Shown here: positions 55,044 through 64,000 of the stretch, one piece after another | How the letters are laid out: the number at the start of each line of letters is the position of its first letter | Numbering within the stretch: the stretch's first letter is position 1 | Assembly: GCF_014642835.1 (NCBI RefSeq) | Contig: NZ_BMJA01000006.1 | Location: 124,001-188,000 of the forward strand | Length of the DNA: 64,000 bases | Direction of reading: 5' to 3' | From: Dyella nitratireducens | GTDB taxonomy: Bacteria; Pseudomonadota; Gammaproteobacteria; Xanthomonadales; Rhodanobacteraceae | Program-made: the position numbers and the translations under genes | Notes under the pieces: generated by a model | The model's database searches: none | Seen by the model: only the letters and a program-made list of their open reading frames with translations | What the model was told of the DNA's origin: nothing

Positions 55044-57923
55044 ATGCAAGCTCATTACAATCGCTTGTCCATGGCGGTACGTCTGGCATTGTCCGTCGGC
55101 ATCGCTTCATCAGCTGTCGTAGCCCATGCACAGGACGCCGGGGCACAGCAGAACAACTCGGCGCAACAGAACACACAGAGTAGCGATCAATCGCAGCCGT
55201 CCAAGACCAAGACGCTTCAAGCAGTCACGGTGACCGGCTCACTGATTCGCCGCGTCGACACCGAAACCGCAAGCCCCGTGGTGACGTTGGATCGCAGTGC
55301 CATCACCGCCAATGGCGCGCCTACGCTGGGCAACGTGCTGCAGCAGTTGCCCAGCGTTTCCGGCTACGCCACCAACCCGGCCAACAACAGCAACGGCGGC
55401 GGCGGCGCCAGCCCCACGCTGGAAGGCGGCGACGGCGCCTCGCGCGTGTCGCTACGTGGATTGGGGACCAACCGCACCCTGGTGCTGGTGGATGGCCAGC
55501 GCATGGCCAACGCGGACCTCAACATGATTCCGCAGAACATGATCCAGAGTGTGGATGTGTTGGCGGAAGGCGCATCCACCGCGTATGGCTCGGATGCGGT
55601 CGGCGGCGTGGTGAACTTCCATCTGCGCAAGGATTTCAAGGGCGCGGAGGTGAGCATCAATGACGGCATTTCCAGCCATGGCGACAGTCAGCGGCGCGGT
55701 TTCAACTTCACCACCGGCGCCAGCGGCGCAGACGGCAACATCGTGGCCGGCATCGACTGGAACAAATACAGCCCAACGCTGGCCCTGCGTCGCGGTTTCT
55801 CGCAGCGCGCGCTGTATCTGTCCAGCGGCGTCCCCACACCGCAAGGCTCAGGCACGATTCCTACTGGACGCATCCTGGTTCCGGCAGCACTCACGCCAGG
55901 CGGTTGTAATGTGAACGCCGCGGGCAACGCTTACGTGACCCTGGCCCGCGGCAGCGGCAACAGCCTTAGCGACTACCGCTGCTATGGCGGCTCCAACGAC
56001 ACCTTCAACTACAACGCCTACAACTACATCCAGACCGAGCAGAAGCGCGTGAACTTCTTCGTGCTCGGCAATTACAACATCACGCCGAACCTCACCGCGT
56101 TCGCGAACGTGTTCTATAACCGCACCAATTCCTCCGGCCAGGACGCCCCGGCACCCACCAGCACCAGCGATGGCTGGTATGTAGCGGCGAATAATCCGAT
56201 CAATCCGTTCGGCGTCACCTTCGGCACACCGCCCGGCTACACGGGCACCAGCTACGTGATCAGCGAGCGCCTCACCGGACTGGGCACGCGCCTGCATACC
56301 TTCAACACCGATAACTTCCAGCTCAACACCGGACTGCGTGGCCACTTCGGCCAGAGCAGCTGGCTGTGGGATGCAAGCCTTAACTACGGCTACTCCAATC
56401 GCCAACAGACCAACTACAACGAAGTGAACATTGCCGACTTCCAGGCGGTGATCAACGGAGGCGGCAACATCTTCAATCAGGCCGATCCGGCAGTGACGGC
56501 ACTATTGCAGAAGGGCGTGGATTCGCCGGTCTATACCCTCACCAATACGATGAAGCAGATGCAGTTCAATGCATCCGGCGAACTATGGGATCTGCCCGCC
56601 GGCGCCATGGAACTCTCCACCGGCGCGCTATACCGCTGGAACTCGATGAACTACACGGTGACGCCGGATGCCATTCTCAATCCCGGCACCGCCACCTGCG
56701 CCGTGCTGGCCGAAGCATGCGGCTCGCCCGGTCGCGGCAGTATCAGCGTGAGGGAGCTTTACGCCGAAACACTGATCCCGCTGCTATCGGAAAAGCCGGG
56801 TGCTTATGCACTGAATCTGGATGTGGGCATCCGCGCCTCCGACTACAGCACCTCCGGCACCACCACCAACAAGAAGCTCGCACTGGAATACCGGCCGGTG
56901 GCCGATCTGCTGATACGTGGCACGGTGACGCAGGTGTTCCGCGCCCCCAACCTCAACGAACTGGACGACGGTCTCACCATTGGCGGGCCCACCGTCAATG
57001 ATCCTTGCATTGGCCTGAGCGCCGCGACGCTGGCTGCGCACCCCGCAGCCTGCCAATACGTGCCACCGCAATGGGCGGGCAACCCCATCCCACAGGTCAC
57101 TGCCTACACCTCCGGCGGCAAGCCAGCGGGCGTCAGCCTGAAGCCCGAACATGGCACGTCCTTCGACCTCGGCCTGGTGTATTCGCCGAGCTGGCTGGAG
57201 GGTTTCTCCTCCACCGTGGACGTGTGGCGCATCAACCTGCATGACATGCTGACGCCGCTGGCGGCACAGACCGTGCTCGACGCCTGCTTTAACAACAACA
57301 GCAGCCCGTACTGCAACTTCATCCATCGCTACCCCAGCAGCAACGCACTGGCCGGCGCGATCTACTACATGAGCACGCCAGTGGTGAACCTGGGCAACCT
57401 CAGCACCAGCGGCGTGGATTTCAGCACCAGCTATACGATCCCGCACTTCGATGTCGGCGGGTTCAACCCCGGCAACTTCAAGGTGGGCCTCAATACCACC
57501 TACACCGGCTCGTTCTACAACGACGCCACACCGGGTCAGCCCGGCGCGCATACGGTCAACTACGCAGGAACCTACACGCAACAATTCGGCAGCATCGCCC
57601 GCTGGCGCGGCACGCTCACGCTCAACTGGTCGCTGGGCAACTGGAGTGCGCAATGGCAAACGCGCTACATCAATCACATGACCGACCTCAATGCCGACAT
57701 CCTGACGGGTGCAAGCGCGCCGATGGCCTCGATCCTGTATCACTCGGCACAAATTGCCTACAACGTGCCGGCGATCAAGACGCGCTTCGAGTTCGGCGTG
57801 GACAACATCACCGACAAGGCACCACCGCTGATCTACCAGAACGGCCCGAACTACAACGTCGATACGGCAACCTATGACGTACTTGGTCGTTACTACTGGG
57901 CGCGGGCTACGGTGAAGTTCTAA
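55044..57923 (+). CDS. TonB-dependent outer-membrane receptor
   Basis: This 959-residue outer-membrane transporter has a signal peptide (MQAHYNRLSMAVRLALSVGIASSAVVAHA), a Gln/Ser/Asn-rich segment (~30-55) and a TonB-box-like TLQAVTVTGSLIRR. The plug domain follows (~70-210, SRVSLRGLGTNRTLVLVDGQ and EGASTAYGSDAVGGVVNF). A 22-strand-type barrel ends in YWARATVKF with the terminal aromatic residue. The VTGSLIRR type is common for peptide or carbohydrate uptake in Xanthomonadales, but the ligand is unknown. It has a GGGGAG ribosome site. The next gene encodes a TPR-sulfotransferase. Confidence 0.94.
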   Translation: MQAHYNRLSMAVRLALSVGIASSAVVAHAQDAGAQQNNSAQQNTQSSDQSQPSKTKTLQAVTVTGSLIRRVDTETASPVVTLDRSAITANGAPTLGNVLQQLPSVSGYATNPANNSNGGGGASPTLEGGDGASRVSLRGLGTNRTLVLVDGQRMANADLNMIPQNMIQSVDVLAEGASTAYGSDAVGGVVNFHLRKDFKGAEVSINDGISSHGDSQRRGFNFTTGASGADGNIVAGIDWNKYSPTLALRRGFSQRALYLSSGVPTPQGSGTIPTGRILVPAALTPGGCNVNAAGNAYVTLARGSGNSLSDYRCYGGSNDTFNYNAYNYIQTEQKRVNFFVLGNYNITPNLTAFANVFYNRTNSSGQDAPAPTSTSDGWYVAANNPINPFGVTFGTPPGYTGTSYVISERLTGLGTRLHTFNTDNFQLNTGLRGHFGQSSWLWDASLNYGYSNRQQTNYNEVNIADFQAVINGGGNIFNQADPAVTALLQKGVDSPVYTLTNTMKQMQFNASGELWDLPAGAMELSTGALYRWNSMNYTVTPDAILNPGTATCAVLAEACGSPGRGSISVRELYAETLIPLLSEKPGAYALNLDVGIRASDYSTSGTTTNKKLALEYRPVADLLIRGTVTQVFRAPNLNELDDGLTIGGPTVNDPCIGLSAATLAAHPAACQYVPPQWAGNPIPQVTAYTSGGKPAGVSLKPEHGTSFDLGLVYSPSWLEGFSSTVDVWRINLHDMLTPLAAQTVLDACFNNNSSPYCNFIHRYPSSNALAGAIYYMSTPVVNLGNLSTSGVDFSTSYTIPHFDVGGFNPGNFKVGLNTTYTGSFYNDATPGQPGAHTVNYAGTYTQQFGSIARWRGTLTLNWSLGNWSAQWQTRYINHMTDLNADILTGASAPMASILYHSAQIAYNVPAIKTRFEFGVDNITDKAPPLIYQNGPNYNVDTATYDVLGRYYWARATVKF

Positions 57924-57955
57924 ACCGCAAACAAGTGCTTCGTGCCATCATCAAC

Positions 57956-57981
57956 TCCCTCCCCTGCACATCGGGGAGGGA
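57956..57981. repeat. Short GC palindrome, CCCTCCCCTGC family variant
   Basis: CTCCCTCCCCTGCACATCGG with GGGGAGGGAG forms a hairpin between the TonB receptor and the sulfotransferase genes. It continues GCGACGCATC, like the copies at 9593 and 19805. Confidence 0.7.
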
Positions 57982-58008
57982 GCGACGCATCGAATAGAGG
58001 CACGAAAC

Positions 58009-59853
58009 GTGGATGCATTGAAGAGCCAGCACTTGCTCAGCGCCTTCAACCAAGGCGATATGGCCCGCGTGCTGGCGCTGAGCGAAGCTCCGGCTGATGA
58101 CGAAACCACCCTGCTGCTGCGCGCGTTGGCACTCCGCGCTACCAATCGCTTGCACGAAGCCTTGCCGCTCTTCACGCGGCTGACACAACTGCAACCGCAT
58201 ACCTTCGAATACTGGAACAACCTAGGGCTCGCAGCGCGTGAAGCAGGCGATGCATCCAGTGCCAAGCACGCATTGCAACGAGCGCTCGTGCTTGCTCCGC
58301 AACAGGCCGACGTGCACTACAACCTCGGCCTGCTTCATCTGCAGCAAAAGCATTGGGGCGCTGCGCGCGAATCGCTGTTAGAAGCCGTGCAGCTTGCGCC
58401 TGGCTTTATCGAAGCACGCCTGCAAGCGGCGCACGCCTGTCATGTGTGCGGCGACAATACCGGCGAAGAAGCGATGCTGGAAAACGCCGCCCACTGGCCG
58501 CCGCAACCCGCCGAGCAAGCGCTGACGCTGGCAAGCATGCTGTCCACACTTGGCCAGCAGGACGCAGCCATTCGCACGCTGCAAGAAGCCGTGCTGCCCG
58601 ATGACGATACGGCTTGCGTGATGCGCCAGCGCATCACGGCCTTGCGCGCGGCGCTGTATGAGCGCACCAATCGTCTCGATCTGGCCGAAGCCGAATTGGC
58701 GAACCTGCCGCTGGACGACTTGCCCACCGATCACCGGCAACTCTCCTGCGCCGTCTGGCTGGCGCACGCCGCTGTCGCAGCACGACGGGCCGATACGTCA
58801 CGTGCAGCGGAATTCTATGAGCGCATCATGGCGACGAGCGATGATGTCGACGTACTGGTGCAGGCCGCTTTCGGCCTCGCCACCGCTCGCGACAAGCAGG
58901 CACGTCATCACGATGCCTGGCAGGCGTTGCAACACGCACACGAAGTGCAACTTGGCATCGCACGCACCATCGTTCCCGAGCTGATGGCCAACGACAGCCC
59001 GCCGCTTGCGATGGCCGATTTATCCGTCAGCCGCCCTGAACATGACCGCTGGACAGCGCTGAAGCCGCCGCGCAGCGAACAAAGCCCTGTCTTCATCGTC
59101 GGCTTTCCACGCTCGGGAACGACGTTGCTGGAGCAAATGCTGGATGCGCATCCCGATTTCTGCGCGATGGACGAGCGAGCCTTCATGTATGAGCTGACCG
59201 AGCGCATGAGCCTGGCCGGGCAGCCCTATCCATCCGCCCTCGCCGACCTTACTGAAACGGAAGCCGATCAACTGCGCGCCGTTTATGCCGGCATGGTGAA
59301 CAAGGTCGTGCCCGACCTGGGCGCGCGGCGGCTGGTCGACAAGAATCCGCTCAACATGCTGTGCCTGCCGATGATCATGCGACTGTTCCCGGAAGCACGC
59401 ATCATTCTGTGTCTACGCCATCCTTGCGATGTGTTGCTGAGCTGCTATATGCAGTCCTTCCGCTCACCCGCCTTCATGGTGTTGTGCAGCTCGCTGCAGC
59501 GGCTTGCACACGGTTATGTCCGCGCATTCGAACATTGGTTCAACCAGACCGAAGTGTTTGCCCCGCGAGTGCTGGAATGGCGCTACGAGTCGGTGGTGAA
59601 TCGCTTCGATGAACACGTGCTCAAGCTGGGGCACTTTCTTGAGCTTGACGATCCTATCCCACTAACCCACTTTGCCGAGCACGCGCGTAGCAAGCATTAC
59701 ATCAGCACACCCAGTTATGCGCAGGTGACACAGGGCATCCACAACCGTGCGGTGCATCGCTGGCATGCCTATCGGGAAATGTTCGAACCGGTGTTGCCGA
59801 TATTGCGACCGGTCATGGAGCGGCTGGGCTACACAGCATCATCGTCTTCGTAG
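58009..59853 (+). CDS. TPR-repeat sulfotransferase family protein
   Basis: This 614-residue protein has an N-terminal half (~1-330) of tetratricopeptide repeats (SQHLLSAFNQGDMARVLAL; HTFEYWNNLGLAAREAGDA; DVHYNLGLLHLQQKHW). The C-terminal sulfotransferase domain has the 5'-phosphosulfate loop VFIVGFPRSGTTLLEQML (~365) and a 3'-phosphate motif, IILCLRHPCDVLLSCYMQSF (~470). It should use PAPS to sulfate a peptide or other acceptor held by the repeats. It follows the TonB receptor gene, a pairing I recall as recurrent in this bacterial group. Its TAG is in a repeat. Confidence 0.9.
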   Translation: MDALKSQHLLSAFNQGDMARVLALSEAPADDETTLLLRALALRATNRLHEALPLFTRLTQLQPHTFEYWNNLGLAAREAGDASSAKHALQRALVLAPQQADVHYNLGLLHLQQKHWGAARESLLEAVQLAPGFIEARLQAAHACHVCGDNTGEEAMLENAAHWPPQPAEQALTLASMLSTLGQQDAAIRTLQEAVLPDDDTACVMRQRITALRAALYERTNRLDLAEAELANLPLDDLPTDHRQLSCAVWLAHAAVAARRADTSRAAEFYERIMATSDDVDVLVQAAFGLATARDKQARHHDAWQALQHAHEVQLGIARTIVPELMANDSPPLAMADLSVSRPEHDRWTALKPPRSEQSPVFIVGFPRSGTTLLEQMLDAHPDFCAMDERAFMYELTERMSLAGQPYPSALADLTETEADQLRAVYAGMVNKVVPDLGARRLVDKNPLNMLCLPMIMRLFPEARIILCLRHPCDVLLSCYMQSFRSPAFMVLCSSLQRLAHGYVRAFEHWFNQTEVFAPRVLEWRYESVVNRFDEHVLKLGHFLELDDPIPLTHFAEHARSKHYISTPSYAQVTQGIHNRAVHRWHAYREMFEPVLPILRPVMERLGYTASSSS

Positions 59854-59914
59854 GTTGGGCTGAAATTCGCGCATCGAGAAGCACCAGAGCGTCGGGATGT
59901 CATCCCGGCCTACG
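59849..59914. repeat. Diverged relative of the double-hairpin repeat
   Basis: The outer ends are CGTAGGTTGGGCTG and its inverse CCCGGCCTACG, but the inner sequence differs and contains GGGATGTCATCCC. It provides the TAG stop (59851-59853) of the sulfotransferase gene. Confidence 0.7.
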
Positions 59915-59966
59915 TACTGATAAACATCATCGCCCCGCTACCGATGCCAAGCGCAGACACGCCTCT

Positions 59967-60524
59967 TCAACGTGGTTTGATCGGCACGTACTCGCCGTGG
60001 TTGCCGTAATGCGCACCCTTGGCATCCACGTTGGCGCACAGCCGGCCGTCACACTCCACCACATCCGCGGCGTTGTACATTTTCAGCGTCTCGGCAGAAA
60101 GCTGTTTGTCGTGAATCACGCCGGTATAGTGGATCAACAGCCACATGCCCCCCACCAGCAACAGCGCCAGACATGCGGCCGTTACGCCCACCACCTTCCA
60201 CACCAGCATGCGGTGCAGGCCTTCGAGGCGGGCCATTTCCCGGCCGAGTTGCGCGACACCCTGGCCGACCTCACGGCCCACCGCATGCAGTTGCTGCTCA
60301 TGATGGTCGATGGCCTGCTGCAAGCCACCTTTGACCTTGTCCGGCACGGTGCGCAGCGCGCTATCCGCCGTGTGCCTGACCACCTCGGGGAGTTGCCGAC
60401 TGAGGTACTGCAAATCGTGAGCCAGTACCTGGAGCTGTTGCTCCACCGCCTGGCAACGCTGCTCGAACCGCATCATCAGCATCGAGGTCTTGCTGGTCAA
60501 TTCGTCCAAATCCGTTGCTTCCAT
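59967..60524 (-). CDS. Coiled-coil membrane protein, partner of the lipase gene
   Basis: This 185-residue protein has an N-terminal coiled-coil region (~1-100, Gln/Leu-rich, RFEQRCQAVEQQLQVLAHDL). One transmembrane segment (~112-135, VGVTAACLALLLVGGMWLLI) and a short C-terminal domain with two cysteines (VECDGRLCAN) follow, ending in HGEYVPIKPR. I do not recognise the family. It starts 21 bases after the stop of the lipase-domain gene and is the last gene of that operon, so it may be an adaptor, chaperone or second protective protein (inference). Confidence 0.7.
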   Translation of the reverse strand: MEATDLDELTSKTSMLMMRFEQRCQAVEQQLQVLAHDLQYLSRQLPEVVRHTADSALRTVPDKVKGGLQQAIDHHEQQLHAVGREVGQGVAQLGREMARLEGLHRMLVWKVVGVTAACLALLLVGGMWLLIHYTGVIHDKQLSAETLKMYNAADVVECDGRLCANVDAKGAHYGNHGEYVPIKPR

Positions 60525-60545
60525 ACTGCCCTCCTCCTTACGTTG

Positions 60546-62738
60546 TCAGCGGCACATGCCGCGGCTGTGGCTGACCGACTGTTGCTGGACGACTTGCTGT
60601 TGCAACTGCTGCAGCGCCTCCTGCTGAGCGATCAACTTGTCCTCCATCGTGGCCATCTGCACCGTGTGCGACCACATCTCCCGGCCAGGCCTCAGGCTCG
60701 CCATGGCCTGCGTATCCCGGTCGAACTGCTGCCAATCACCCATGTCGGCGGCGGCCAGCATGCGGTCCAGCCGTTGCGAAAAGCCCAGTTCCTTCGTGGT
60801 GTGCGCCTGGCTTGGCGAACCCGGCTCGTGCGAGCGCACCGCTGGCTGTTGCAAGGTTTGTGTGGCTCCGTATTCCATCTTCTGGACGTAGGCGTCCATG
60901 CTGGGCAACACGGTAGGTTGCATCAGATGGCGGTCAACCGCTTCCGCGCCCGCCTGTTTGCCGTCCGTCATGGCGTCGGCCAGCTGCGCCGCCCGAGCGG
61001 CATGCAAGGGCCGGAAATGCTCCCAGGCCAGCACACCGGCACCGGCCATCGCACCCAGCGCCGGCATCTGTTCGGACGCCCGTACCGTCATCGCACTCGC
61101 AGTATGCAGTTGTTGCGCTGCCCAATGGCCCGGCGCGGCGATGGCTGCATGGCTCAACTCGCTCATCTGCGTGGCAACCGCTTGCGTGGCGTGCTGCGCG
61201 GAGCGCGCGATCTCGCCATAGTCGGCCGATGTACGCCGGCCTTCGTCGAGCGCTCGCTCTGCCTGGGCAAACCCATCACGGCGCGCCTGCTCGCCGGCAC
61301 GCTCCAGTTGGTCGGCCTGCCGTTGCATCCACGGCTGTGCATCCTCGGGCAACACATGGCCGATGCCGCGCAGCACGTTGGCATCCAGCGCAGCACCCGC
61401 CGCCCGCGCTTGGCCGATGCCGCGGTCCAACTGCGCTTCGAGCTTCGCCTCGGCTTCACGGGCGTAGATCAGGCTGGCCCCTGCCGCATGTTGAATCGCC
61501 TGCACGGCGGTGCCGGCCACTTGGATCGTCGCATCCACTTGATGTGCACCGCGTTCACTTAGCCTCTCCGCCATCGCGGCTTGTGTTTCCAGATGCGACA
61601 CCGTCAACGTGTGTGCGCTTTGCGCCAGGGTGCCTGCACGCGCACCGAGGTCGGCGGCGCTTGCAAGATCACGCGCCATGGCGAGCACGGGTTCGTGCCG
61701 CGCAATCACTTCCGATAGACCCGGTACATACTCGCGCGTCACCGGCTGCTCGTCACGCCAAGCCATGGCCGCCAGTGGCACCACCTGCCCGGCCGCCAGC
61801 GGCACATCGCGCAGCAAACGATCGGCATCACTCCCTGCAAGCGCATCGACAAACGCGTGGACCGCAGGTTGCGATACCGGCGGCACGCCTTGCTGCAACT
61901 GCTGCGCCAGCCATGCACGGCCTTGCGGCACCTCGTTCACCACCCGACTCAGATGCTCAAGGGTTTGTGCCAGCTCGCCACGCTGTCTGGCATCCATGTC
62001 GCGAACCGTGCGCTGCAAGCCGTCATTGAGCAATTCACCTTGCACTTGGTAAGCGGTGATGCGCTGGCTGACGTCGTATACCGGCAAGCCGTGCTGCCCG
62101 GCATAACGCGCGGCGGTATTCGGGTGCAGCCCGGCTGCATTGAACGTGGTGGCGGGCATGCCGGTGACGGCTGAAGCGGCTGAAGCGAGGCCGCCGCCCA
62201 GGCTGTGGCCGGCGAGTTCGAAATCCACATGCGCAATTTTCAACTCCGCCGCTAAATTCATAGCGCGGACGTAATAGTCCGTTTCTAGCCCTATCGCCTG
62301 CGGACCATTGTTGGCGAGGAAATCCTCCGTGGTCGTATCGCGCAGGCCATTGGAGGTCAGCACCTGGCCAGACGAACCTTTGAAGACCGCGGTGGGCTTG
62401 TAACCGGGACCGAGCACCCTCGGGTCCGGTATGTAGATTTCGGCGCGGAAGCCGGACTCTTCCGGTTTGAGTAGATTGAGCATCTTCTCGCTGCTCAGAC
62501 CCAGCTGCGATGCATACTTATACAGTACGTCTGGACGTTCGCTGGCGCGTATCCATCCTTCCGGCGGATGGCCTTCACCCTTAGCGGTCTCGTAAACGTC
62601 TTTGCTGAGCGCCGCCATTTCACGGTCGTGATACGCCTTTTGCAACAGCTCCGCCTGCCGCTGAGATACAGGGTCATGACTCGCGCGAAGTTCTCGCAGA
62701 AGATGCTGCTCTTTTTGATGGTCGATGGAACCGCTCAT
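60546..62738 (-). CDS. Putative secreted antibacterial lipase effector
   Basis: This 730-residue protein has no signal peptide. The N-terminal third has the lipase elbow ELAGHSLGGGLAS (nucleophile Ser179), with ANNGPQAIGLETDYYVRAMNLA before it and a following PATTFNAAGLHP, matching lipase class 3/DUF2974 effectors. The middle (~300-620) is long, Ala/Gln-rich and helical. The C-terminus (~640-730) has FSQRLDRMLAAADMGDWQQFD and a Gln-rich tail (EALQQLQQQVVQQQ). Such tails are reminiscent of Xanthomonadales type IV secretion effectors, but the canonical XVIPCD blocks are not evident. It lies between a lipoprotein candidate immunity gene and a coiled-coil membrane protein gene. Confidence 0.72.
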   Translation of the reverse strand: MSGSIDHQKEQHLLRELRASHDPVSQRQAELLQKAYHDREMAALSKDVYETAKGEGHPPEGWIRASERPDVLYKYASQLGLSSEKMLNLLKPEESGFRAEIYIPDPRVLGPGYKPTAVFKGSSGQVLTSNGLRDTTTEDFLANNGPQAIGLETDYYVRAMNLAAELKIAHVDFELAGHSLGGGLASAASAVTGMPATTFNAAGLHPNTAARYAGQHGLPVYDVSQRITAYQVQGELLNDGLQRTVRDMDARQRGELAQTLEHLSRVVNEVPQGRAWLAQQLQQGVPPVSQPAVHAFVDALAGSDADRLLRDVPLAAGQVVPLAAMAWRDEQPVTREYVPGLSEVIARHEPVLAMARDLASAADLGARAGTLAQSAHTLTVSHLETQAAMAERLSERGAHQVDATIQVAGTAVQAIQHAAGASLIYAREAEAKLEAQLDRGIGQARAAGAALDANVLRGIGHVLPEDAQPWMQRQADQLERAGEQARRDGFAQAERALDEGRRTSADYGEIARSAQHATQAVATQMSELSHAAIAAPGHWAAQQLHTASAMTVRASEQMPALGAMAGAGVLAWEHFRPLHAARAAQLADAMTDGKQAGAEAVDRHLMQPTVLPSMDAYVQKMEYGATQTLQQPAVRSHEPGSPSQAHTTKELGFSQRLDRMLAAADMGDWQQFDRDTQAMASLRPGREMWSHTVQMATMEDKLIAQQEALQQLQQQVVQQQSVSHSRGMCR

Positions 62739-62759
62739 GTCGCTCCTTGATCGTCGGCA

Positions 62760-63656
62760 TTACAACAACGGGATGTCTTTTTCTTCGTAGGGAAAGCCAA
62801 GGTTCTTGCGCATTTCACGCATGTGGTCTGGCATGGGCGGCCGTTCATAGCCGTGTTGCAATAACCATTGCTGGCACATGCGTTGCCAGGTTGGGTTACT
62901 CGGATTCCCGGGATGCCAGAAGATTGATTCAATCACTGGATTAATGGGTGGCGCCGGTGGCGGTGGCTGTTTTACCAAGTGCTGCAAGGTTGGATCAGCG
63001 CCATGTTGCAGCAGCCAGTAAGTCTGCTGAAACCCGCCCAAGGCTGCATAATTGAGAATTATCGGCACTCCTTGGCTCAAGGCATTGATATCCGCCCCTC
63101 GCTCCACCAGCAACTGCACGTTCTGCCACTGGTTGTGCCAGATAAACGCCTGGAACAACAGCGTCTCATCATTCGCGTTGCGCGTATCCGGATCACCACC
63201 GTGATCAAGCAGCAGTTTTAGGTAGACCGGATCGTCCTGCTTGGCCGCCCATACCATCGCGTTGCCGTGATAACGCATACCACGATCCCGCGTCTGGTAC
63301 GAAAGTTTCACGTTCGGATTGGCCCCATTCTCCAGCATCGCCTGCAAGCCCTCCGGATTTTGCGTAAAGATCGGCCATGCCAGCAGAGGCATGCCGCTGT
63401 CGTAGGCATCCTCACTGAAGATCACGTCCGGATTGACATGCTCCTGCTTCATCAGCCGCTGCACGACGGCCGCGTTGCCATGCTCGGCGGCGATCGCCAA
63501 AGCTTGCGCCTTCGGATCCTTGAAGAACGCGACCACGTTGTAGTTCGATTGCGGCGCCGGCATGTCGCAGGCTGTCAACAGCAACATCATCGCTAGCATG
63601 AGCCACGCCATGCCAGCGCGTGCACCCATTGAAAAGATCGTCATCGTCCTTGGCAT
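62760..63656 (-). CDS. Ankyrin-repeat lipoprotein, candidate immunity protein
   Basis: This protein of about 298 residues has a lipoprotein signal (GMAWLMLAMMLLLTAC, lipid Cys ~30), so it should sit in the periplasm. Ankyrin repeats follow: ALAIAAEHGNAAVVQRLM, GLQAMLENGANPNVKL, YLKLLLDHGGDPDTRNA, NVQLLVERGADINALSQ, TYWLLQHGADPT. A Pro-rich stretch and a charged C-terminal tail close it. Ankyrin lipoproteins next to phospholipase/lipase effectors are a known immunity arrangement. It precedes the lipase gene by 21 bases. The start is uncertain: 63656 or 63644. Confidence 0.75.
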   Translation of the reverse strand: MPRTMTIFSMGARAGMAWLMLAMMLLLTACDMPAPQSNYNVVAFFKDPKAQALAIAAEHGNAAVVQRLMKQEHVNPDVIFSEDAYDSGMPLLAWPIFTQNPEGLQAMLENGANPNVKLSYQTRDRGMRYHGNAMVWAAKQDDPVYLKLLLDHGGDPDTRNANDETLLFQAFIWHNQWQNVQLLVERGADINALSQGVPIILNYAALGGFQQTYWLLQHGADPTLQHLVKQPPPPAPPINPVIESIFWHPGNPSNPTWQRMCQQWLLQHGYERPPMPDHMREMRKNLGFPYEEKDIPLL

Positions 63657-63833
63657 CGGCCATTGGAATGAAAAAAGTTGCATCGACCCTACCCATGCGC
63701 TGCGCGGGTGTCTGTAGGCGTTTGCAGTCGCGCGCTGCACGACGACATCGACGAAGCACCGTGCTGCCAGCCATGGCATGCAAACGCGTTCAAGTGTCAG
63801 CGGCGCGCACGAAACCAGCCATCTGCCCGCTGC

Positions 63834-64000
63834 TTACGCAGCGCTATCCTGATTGAAATCGCCGATCGCCCCGATCAACGCCGTCACAGCCACACGTTCG
63901 GCCTCGGTGAGATCAGGGTTCCAACTATCAAGAATCAGCACCACGCGCGTTTCACTACTGCGATTCCACGCCTCGTGCTCGAACGTATCATCGAATGTCA
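63834..64000 (-). CDS. Aspartyl/asparaginyl beta-hydroxylase family, C-terminal fragment
   Basis: The last 55 or so residues of a gene entering from the right edge read FDDTFEHEAWNRSSETRVV followed by LILDSWNPDLTEAERVAV and end NQDSAA. This is the C-terminal block of AspH-type 2-oxoglutarate/iron hydroxylases (FDD.FEHE.WN with metal-binding His, then SWNP.LT). Full-length relatives often carry TPRs. It is upstream of and in line with the ankyrin-lipoprotein gene, 177 bases away. The start is outside the window. Confidence 0.85.
   Translation of the reverse strand, partial: TFDDTFEHEAWNRSSETRVVLILDSWNPDLTEAERVAVTALIGAIGDFNQDSAA

Overview
The window looks like chromosome of a GC-rich gammaproteobacterium of the Xanthomonadales, most probably Rhodanobacteraceae (Dyella, Rhodanobacter or Luteibacter type). 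This is inferred from the protein families (pyruvate dehydrogenase E3 with an N-terminal lipoyl domain, a TonB receptor next to a TPR-sulfotransferase, DUF2884 proteins) and from several REP-like palindromic repeat families. No rRNA, tRNA, phage, CRISPR or full-length IS was found.

Layout. 1-9.4 kb: a minus-strand module of MacA-like adaptor, ABC ATPase, two MacB/FtsX-type permeases, an NtrC-like response regulator and an NtrY-like histidine kinase cut by the window edge. 9.6-15 kb: YqhA-like membrane protein, PEP carboxylase, and ahcY behind a clear S-adenosylhomocysteine (SAH) riboswitch. 15-24 kb: a GH50-like glycosidase, an amino acid permease, an ATP-grasp ligase behind a second SAH-riboswitch-like leader, DinB overlapping a GH67 alpha-glucuronidase, and a palindromic repeat interrupted by a 226-bp MITE. 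24-28 kb: aceF-lpdA and MscS. 28-40.6 kb: small conserved or exported proteins (two DUF2884 paralogues, DUF924, DUF2845, peroxiredoxin, UspA, ferritin-like protein, lipoproteins), an FAD dehydrogenase coupled to a PanE-like reductase, and a terpene-synthase homologue that has lost its catalytic motifs. 40.7-48 kb: MFS transporter, aceE and malic enzyme. 48-54.8 kb: an ACMSD-like decarboxylase with a Tat-exported HiPIP-like protein, DUF2165, QEGLA protein, RsgA, an AlaA-type aminotransferase and a GDSL hydrolase. 55-64 kb: TonB receptor, TPR-sulfotransferase, a probable lipase-toxin/immunity operon, and the C-terminus of an aspartyl/asparaginyl beta-hydroxylase.

How parts fit together. PEP carboxylase, malic enzyme and the split pyruvate dehydrogenase genes cover the PEP/pyruvate/acetyl-CoA/C4 node. 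The two pyruvate dehydrogenase operons are 18 kb apart but share a palindrome (core CATACGTATG) upstream of their promoters. The two SAH-type leaders link SAH recycling to an ATP-grasp gene of unknown product and carry different expression platforms. A double-hairpin repeat (arms near CGTAGGTTGGGGTG) occurs at least six times, nearly always at gene 3' ends, and supplies the stop codon of five genes.

Functional names rest on motifs read by eye and on remembered family features. No database search was run.
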